From the NCBI GenBank assembly GCA_018715445.1, contig DVLP01000283.1, positions 1 to 19,733 of the forward strand: 19,733 nt of DNA. Direction: 5' to 3'. Source of the stretch: Candidatus Avipropionibacterium avicola (lineage in GTDB: Bacteria > Actinomycetota > Actinomycetes > Propionibacteriales > Propionibacteriaceae). Both the position numbers and the translations under genes were made by a program. Below the pieces are notes generated by a model, which was given only the letters and a program-made list of their open reading frames with translations, was not told where the DNA came from and ran no database searches. Every line of letters starts with the position of its first letter. Position 1 is the stretch's first letter. This document shows, one piece after another, positions 15,559 to 19,733 of this stretch.

Positions 15559-16527
15559 TCAGAGCTGGGCCTTGCCGGACTTGGCCGCAGCCGTGAGGGC
15601 GTCGGCCTTGCGGTCGGCCGCCTTGTCCAGATCCGCCTTCGGAGCCGGGGCTGCCTTGCGCGACATCGTCGAGGCGCCGGGCTGGAGGTCAGCGAACTGG
15701 CCTTCCTGAGCGCCACGCACGCGGTTGTCGTCGCCGACCGGGGCCGGGTCGTTGCCCTCACCGGTGAGCGAACCGCGGATGATGTTGCCGTTCAGCTGGA
15801 CACCCTCGGTGTTGTCGTCGATCGCGACATCCTTGCCGAAGTAGTTCGAGCCGCCGTCGCAGGTGCCGAACAGGGTGCCGGAGCCGAGCTGGACGCCAGC
15901 GTTGCCACTGAAGGTGGCGACCCCGTCGACCTCGGAGGCGCAGACCTGGCTGCCCGAGCGTGCACCGGTCACGGTCAACGCACCGGCGAGGGTGGAGTTG
16001 ACCACGTCGGCGTACAGCGGGTTCTCTGCGGTCACACCCTTGAGGGTGCTGTCCTTGAGGTAGGCCTCGCCGTTGGTGACCTTCACCGCGCCGTTGGCGG
16101 TCAGGCCCTCGGCGTACAGGAACGGGGTGCCGTCGCCGGCGCCGGTCTCGACGAAGCTGCCGACGCTGGAGCCCGAGGTGTAGACACCGAAGCCGCCGCG
16201 GCTGGTGACCCGACCCTCGACGGTGGTGTCGGTCATGTCGAGGTAGCCGTTCTCCTGGATCACGACGACGTCAGCGAAGCTGCCGCCGGTGACGACCAGG
16301 TCGGCGCCGGAGCGCACGGTGACCTTGCCCTCGACAGTGGTGCCGTCCAGCACACACGACTTGTCCTTGGGGACCACGAGGTCACCCGGGACGGTGACGG
16401 CGCCGGCCTCACCCACACAGGTGGTGGTCAACGCGGCCTGCGACACGGCGGCCGGCGCTGCAATGAGGGACGCTGCAGCGAGCGCGCCGGCGAGCACGCT
16501 GACCCGCGCCTTGACTGTCAACTTCAT
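15559..16527 (-). CDS. Secreted beta-helix-like protein
   Basis: The product has 322 residues. A Sec signal peptide is clear: MKLTVKAR, a hydrophobic core at 9-27, and a likely cut after A31 (VSQA-ALTTT). Residues 40-260 consist of short Gly/Thr/Val repeats (such as TTVEGKVTVRSGADLVVTGG and TTVEGRVTSRGGFGVYTSGS) typical of a right-handed parallel beta-helix. NGNIIRGSLTGEGNDPAPVG (246-265) matches a recurrent end motif of an actinobacterial secreted family as I remember it; there the positions of G256 and F278 are usually Cys. Four Cys remain (37, 58, 196, 223). The tail from about 288 is rich in Lys and Ala (KAAPAPKADLDKAADRKADA). The function is unknown, perhaps cell-surface or matrix. ATG 16527 is preceded by GAAAGG. 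Confidence 0.8.
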   Translation of the reverse strand: MKLTVKARVSVLAGALAAASLIAAPAAVSQAALTTTCVGEAGAVTVPGDLVVPKDKSCVLDGTTVEGKVTVRSGADLVVTGGSFADVVVIQENGYLDMTDTTVEGRVTSRGGFGVYTSGSSVGSFVETGAGDGTPFLYAEGLTANGAVKVTNGEAYLKDSTLKGVTAENPLYADVVNSTLAGALTVTGARSGSQVCASEVDGVATFSGNAGVQLGSGTLFGTCDGGSNYFGKDVAIDDNTEGVQLNGNIIRGSLTGEGNDPAPVGDDNRVRGAQEGQFADLQPGASTMSRKAAPAPKADLDKAADRKADALTAAAKSGKAQL

Positions 16528-16566
16528 CGGTGAACCTTTCGGTAAGTCAGATCGGGAACAAGGGCG

Positions 16567-16596
16567 ACACTATTCAGAGAATCAGATCCAAATCAA
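16567..16596 (-). promoter_or_regulatory. Promoter of the secreted beta-helix gene
   Basis: On the minus strand TTGATT (16596-16591), an 18-bp spacer and TAGTGT (16572-16567) form a fair promoter, giving a leader of about 33 nt to ATG 16527. The surrounding DNA is locally AT-richer than the rest of the window. Confidence 0.5.
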
Positions 16597-16721
16597 CCCT
16601 CCGTCCATCGGGGAACCGGATTCTGGATGAACTTCACATGACACCGGAATCAGGCGGACACACAAGGATCATCCGAGGAACACCCCAGATCCCTGTCCCT
16701 GTTGGAGAACTCGTGAGTAAC

Positions 16722-16756
16722 CCCTCGACCCCGGTGACTCAAGGTGGGGTCGAGGG
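16722..16756 (-). terminator. Terminator hairpin of the bkd operon
   Basis: CCCTCGACCCC (16722-16732) and GGGGTCGAGGG (16746-16756) form a perfect 11-bp stem with a 13-nt loop, 12 nt past the E2 stop codon. The position and strength fit the end of the keto-acid dehydrogenase operon. No T-run follows. Confidence 0.8.
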
Positions 16757-16768
16757 TCATCGGTCACC

Positions 16769-18193
16769 TCAGTGGAGCAACGCCAGTCCGGGATTCGCCA
16801 GCAGATCGGCGATCAGCGCCAGGAATCGCGAACCGGTCGCCCCGTCAATCATTCGATGATCGAACGAAAGGGCCAATGTCATCACCGATCGCGGCTCGAT
16901 CCGCTCGTCGGCTCCCGAACCCACCACCCACGGGCGACGCTGGATCGCACCGAGGGCCAGGATCCCGGCCTCCCCCGGATTGAGGATGGGGGTTCCGGCG
17001 TCCACACCGAAGACCCCGACGTTGGTGACGGTGAAGGTGCCGCCGGTCATCGCCGACGGTCGGGTCCGGCCCGCTCGTGCGGTGGCCACCAGATCGTCCA
17101 GGGCCTCCGACAGCTCGGCGAAGGAGAGCCGATCGGCGTCCGGGATGTTGGGGACCACCAGGCCACGACCGGTGGCAGCGGCGATGCCCAGGTTGACCCG
17201 TCCGTGATAGACGATCTCCTGCGCCGCTTCGTCCCAGGAGGCATTGAGGTCAGGGAACTGGCGCAGCGCCAGACAGACCACCCGCGCCGCGATCAACGTC
17301 GGCGAGATCCGGACGTCGCGGTACTCCTTGCGCGACTTCAACATCTCGATCAACTCGACCGTGCCGGTCGCATCGAAGGTCAACCACTCGGTGGTGTGCG
17401 GGGCGGTGAAGGCCGAGGCCACCATCGCCTGCGCCATCACCTTGCGGATCCCCTTGATGGGTTCGCGGTGGGACTCCAGGGTCGCCACCCGTCCCTCGGC
17501 CCGCAGTGGTCCGTTCGCTGCTTCCTGGGCCGCCGCCTCGGCAGCCTCGGCCGCGGCATGGACGTCGTCGCGGGTGATCACGCCACCGTCACCGGAGCCG
17601 ACGACCCTGGCGAGGTCGACCCCGAGATCCTTGGCCAGCTTGCGCACCGGAGGCTTGGCCAGCACGGATCCGGTGGGGATCCCGGGCTCGGTGTCGGCCG
17701 TGCCCGGCGACGGCAAGGGGTCCCCCGACGGCTTGACCGCGGGGGCGGTGGCCAACGACTCGGCTTCGTCGATCCGGCGCGAGACCGGCACCTCGGGGGT
17801 GAACGCGGAGGCCAGTTGGGTGTGCAGCTCCTGGCGTTCGGTCTCGGCGTCGCCCGAGCCCTTGCGTGGGCGGCGCTTGGCCTCGGTCTCCCGCGGGCCG
17901 TACCCGACCAGGTTGGCGACCCGACCGTCACCGGACTCCGACTCGATCTCGTCGCCCGATCCGTCGTCGATCGTGATGATGGGCGCCCCGACCTCGACGG
18001 TCTCGCCCTCGCGGGCCAGGAGGGTGACCACGGTGCCGTCGTACGGGATCGGCAGCTCGACCAGCGACTTCGAGGTCTCCACCTCGACGACGATGTCGTT
18101 GACCTTGACGGTGTCGCCCTCGGCGACCAACCAGGTCACGATCTCGGCTTCGACCAGTCCCTCACCGGGGTCGGGAAGGCGGAACTGCTTCAT
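16769..18193 (-). CDS. bkdC: Dihydrolipoamide acyltransferase (E2) of a branched-chain 2-oxo acid dehydrogenase
   Basis: The product has 474 residues. A single lipoyl domain spans about 1-76, with the lipoylated K42 in VEVETSKSLVELP. A charged linker includes LVGYGPRETEAKRRPRK (95-111). The peripheral-subunit-binding domain is at about 177-215 (AKPPVRKLAKDLGVDLARVVGSG). The catalytic domain runs from about 240 to the end, with HRMIDG (446-451) giving catalytic His446 and Asp450. It transfers the acyl group from lipoyl to CoA in the inner core of the complex. ATG 18193 follows GGGAGA. It lies 43 nt after E1-beta in the order E1-alpha, E1-beta, E2, as in mycobacterial bkdABC. A pyruvate-type substrate cannot be excluded, but the two-subunit E1 with a single-lipoyl E2 favours branched-chain keto acids. 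Confidence 0.92.
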   Translation of the reverse strand: MKQFRLPDPGEGLVEAEIVTWLVAEGDTVKVNDIVVEVETSKSLVELPIPYDGTVVTLLAREGETVEVGAPIITIDDGSGDEIESESGDGRVANLVGYGPRETEAKRRPRKGSGDAETERQELHTQLASAFTPEVPVSRRIDEAESLATAPAVKPSGDPLPSPGTADTEPGIPTGSVLAKPPVRKLAKDLGVDLARVVGSGDGGVITRDDVHAAAEAAEAAAQEAANGPLRAEGRVATLESHREPIKGIRKVMAQAMVASAFTAPHTTEWLTFDATGTVELIEMLKSRKEYRDVRISPTLIAARVVCLALRQFPDLNASWDEAAQEIVYHGRVNLGIAAATGRGLVVPNIPDADRLSFAELSEALDDLVATARAGRTRPSAMTGGTFTVTNVGVFGVDAGTPILNPGEAGILALGAIQRRPWVVGSGADERIEPRSVMTLALSFDHRMIDGATGSRFLALIADLLANPGLALLH

Positions 18194-18236
18194 GGTCAGG
18201 TTCTCCCGTCAGTCGGCAAACTCGGTGGCGACAAGC

Positions 18237-19241
18237 TCAGTGGGCCAGGGATCGGTCGACGGCGTCGAGGATCCGGTCCAGGTCCGGCAGGTAGTGGTCC
18301 TCCACCCGTGAGGCAGGGTACGGGGTGTCGAAGCCCCCGACCCGCAGGACCGGTGCCTCCAGCGAGTAGAAGCACTGCTCGCTGATCCGGGCCGCGAGCT
18401 CCGAGCCCAGTCCGAGCGTGGTCGGCGCCTCGTGCACGGTGATGGCGTGGCCGGTGCGTTGCACCGACTCGGCGATGGTGGCCATGTCGATCGGGGAGAG
18501 CGTGCGCAGGTCGATCACCTCGATGCTGCGTCCCTCCTCCTCGGCTGCGATCGCTGCGTCCACACAGGTCTTGACCATCGGTCCGTACGCCAGCACCGTC
18601 GCATCGGTGCCGGACCGTACGACCCGGGCGCTGTGCAACGGGGCCGGGGTGCCGTTCAGGTGGACCTCACCCTTCTCGTGGTAGCGCCGCTTCGGCTCGC
18701 AGAAGATCACCGGGTCGTCAGAGGCGACTGCCTGCTGGATCATCCAGTACGCGTCGTCGGGGTTCGAGCAGGACACCACCTTCAGCCCGGGAGTCTGGGC
18801 GAAGTAGGCCTCCGGTGACTCGGAGTGGTGCTCGATCGCGCCAATCCCTCCACCGAAGGGGATCCGGATCACCATCGGGACCTTGATCCGCCCGCGGGAA
18901 CGGTTGTGGAGCTTGGCGACCTGGCACACGATCTGGTCGAAGGCGGGGAACACGAACCCGTCGAACTGGATCTCCACCACGGGTCGGTAGCCCCGCATGG
19001 CCATCCCGATCGCAGTGCCGACGATGCCGGACTCGGCCAGCGGGGAGTCGATCACCCTGGCCTCACCGAAATCCTTCTGCAGGCCCTCGGTGATCCGGAA
19101 GACGCCGCCGAGCTTGCCGATGTCCTCACCGCACAGCACGACCTTGGGGTCGGCCTCGAGCGCCCGGCGCAGGCCGGCGTTGATGCCCTTGCCCAGGGTC
19201 ATGGTGGTGGTTTCGGTCGTGGTGGTCGTGGTCATGCTCAC
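18237..19241 (-). CDS. bkdB: 2-oxo acid dehydrogenase E1 component, beta subunit
   Basis: The product has 334 residues. A transketolase-like pyrimidine-binding domain spans about 15-190, with LCGEDIGKLGGVFRITEGL (36-54), VIDSPLAESGIVGTAIGMA and VEIQFDGFVFPAFDQIVCQV. A C-terminal transketolase domain contains EVIDLRTLSPIDMATIAESV. It binds thiamine diphosphate with the alpha subunit and decarboxylates the 2-oxo acid. GTG 19241 overlaps the alpha stop as GTGA, the typical coupled 4-nt overlap; ATG 19235 and ATG 19202 are in-frame alternatives. The first 13 residues are almost all Thr (MTTTTTTETTTM), a low-complexity leader not needed for the fold, so ATG 19202 (MTLGKGINAG) would remove it. Substrate is inferred from the operon, not from a residue pattern. 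Confidence 0.92.
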   Translation of the reverse strand: MSMTTTTTTETTTMTLGKGINAGLRRALEADPKVVLCGEDIGKLGGVFRITEGLQKDFGEARVIDSPLAESGIVGTAIGMAMRGYRPVVEIQFDGFVFPAFDQIVCQVAKLHNRSRGRIKVPMVIRIPFGGGIGAIEHHSESPEAYFAQTPGLKVVSCSNPDDAYWMIQQAVASDDPVIFCEPKRRYHEKGEVHLNGTPAPLHSARVVRSGTDATVLAYGPMVKTCVDAAIAAEEEGRSIEVIDLRTLSPIDMATIAESVQRTGHAITVHEAPTTLGLGSELAARISEQCFYSLEAPVLRVGGFDTPYPASRVEDHYLPDLDRILDAVDRSLAH

Positions 19242-19733
19242 TCAGCCCCCTCGAACGATGCCAGGTACTCGCGGTAACGCTGCTGTTGGTCAAGCAGATA
19301 AGAGGTCTGCTCCTCGTACACCTCATCGAAGGCCGCCAACGGATCGGGCTCCGGCAGGGTCAGGCACCCCTTGCGGAGCTCGGTCGCGAGCTGATCGGCC
19401 TGCTGGTTGATCTCGGACCACCAGTGCTCGTCCAGGGCCCCGTTGCGCTGCAGCAGGGCCTTGACCCGCTCGATCGGGTCCTTCAGCCGCCAGTGCTCCA
19501 GCTCGGTCTCCAGTCGGTACTTCGTCGGGTCGTCGGACGTGGTGTGGGCACCCATCCGGTAGGTGTAGGCCTCGATCAGCGTCGGGCCCTGCCCGGATCG
19601 GGCCCGGTCCAGCGCCCACTGCGTGACCGCGCGGACGGCGAGCACGTCATTGCCGTCGACGCGCAGCCCGGGGAAGCCGAACCCGGCCGCGCGGCGGTAC
19701 AGCGGGATCCGCGACTGCCGCTCACTGGGCTCC
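19238..19733 (-). CDS. bkdA: 2-oxo acid dehydrogenase E1 component, alpha subunit (C-terminal part)
   Basis: The frame stays open to the right edge, so the 5' half is outside the window; 164 C-terminal residues are visible. RVDGNDVLAVRAVTQWAL followed by LIEAYTYRMGAHTTSDDPTKYR is the conserved alpha-subunit region, where the second stretch is the flexible loop that folds over thiamine diphosphate (the equivalent of the phosphorylation loop in animal E1-alpha). The end DQQQRYREYLASFEGAE is charged and helical. Together with the beta subunit it forms the alpha2beta2 E1 that decarboxylates branched-chain 2-oxo acids. It is the first visible gene of the operon and its stop overlaps the beta start by 4 nt. 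A GTG at 19645 is internal to the conserved domain and is not a start. Confidence 0.9.
   Translation of the reverse strand, partial: EPSERQSRIPLYRRAAGFGFPGLRVDGNDVLAVRAVTQWALDRARSGQGPTLIEAYTYRMGAHTTSDDPTKYRLETELEHWRLKDPIERVKALLQRNGALDEHWWSEINQQADQLATELRKGCLTLPEPDPLAAFDEVYEEQTSYLLDQQQRYREYLASFEGAE

Noticed and set aside
16772..18385. Long open frame antisense to the E2 gene, and similar ones opposite the hydrolase (2645-4003), the CNNM genes (5444-7054) and P5C dehydrogenase (7703-9061)
   Set aside because: All lie opposite genes with unmistakable motifs and translate to Arg/Gly/Pro-rich sequence without recognisable domains.
1..19733. CRISPR arrays, tRNA genes, insertion sequences or phage attachment sites
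   Set aside because: No regularly spaced repeats, cloverleaf-like segments, transposase motifs or terminal inverted repeats were seen on either strand.

Overview
The window is about 19.7 kb of very GC-rich, densely packed bacterial DNA. Codon third positions are almost all G or C. Several promoters have TANNNT-type -10 boxes, and two genes look leaderless. The gene content includes an Eis-like acetyltransferase, a FadE5-type acyl-CoA dehydrogenase, BkdABC-type keto-acid dehydrogenase subunits, a TIGR01777 protein with an SRPBCC front end, and a 542-residue P5C dehydrogenase. Together these point to a high-GC actinobacterium, possibly Propionibacteriales. The genus is a guess. I saw no tRNA, rRNA, CRISPR array, phage gene or insertion sequence.

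Layout. Positions 1-3916 look like a carbohydrate block: the 3' part of a beta-propeller gene (+), convergent with a LacI-type regulator (-) that lies downstream of a clan GH-A (GH39-like) glycoside hydrolase (-). Positions 4000-5250 carry an Eis-like N-acetyltransferase (+), whose stop abuts the stop of a two-gene CNNM/DUF21-CBS membrane protein operon (5251-7633, -). That operon's first gene has its Shine-Dalgarno sequence inside a predicted hairpin. P5C dehydrogenase (7901-9529, -) is divergent from a TIGR01777 epimerase-like protein (9592-11004, +). A FadE5-like acyl-CoA dehydrogenase (11116-12981, +) has a promoter with two matching inverted-repeat operators. A tandem pair of paralogous, uncharacterised proteins (13062-15442, +) follows under its own promoter and ends at a 31-bp tandem duplication and a 22-bp perfect terminator stem. 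From the other side come a secreted beta-helix-like protein (15559-16527, -) and the E2, E1-beta and partial E1-alpha genes of a branched-chain 2-oxo acid dehydrogenase (16769-19733, -).

How the genes relate. The propeller, hydrolase and LacI genes probably serve uptake or breakdown of a glycan. BkdABC, FadE5 and P5C dehydrogenase are carbon and amino-acid catabolism genes feeding acyl-CoA and glutamate pools, but they are separate transcription units. The least explained part is the paralogue pair at 13062-15442. By topology I think it is a diverged Gfo/Idh/MocA-like fold that has lost the dinucleotide-binding glycine motif, and it is the best candidate here for undescribed biochemistry.
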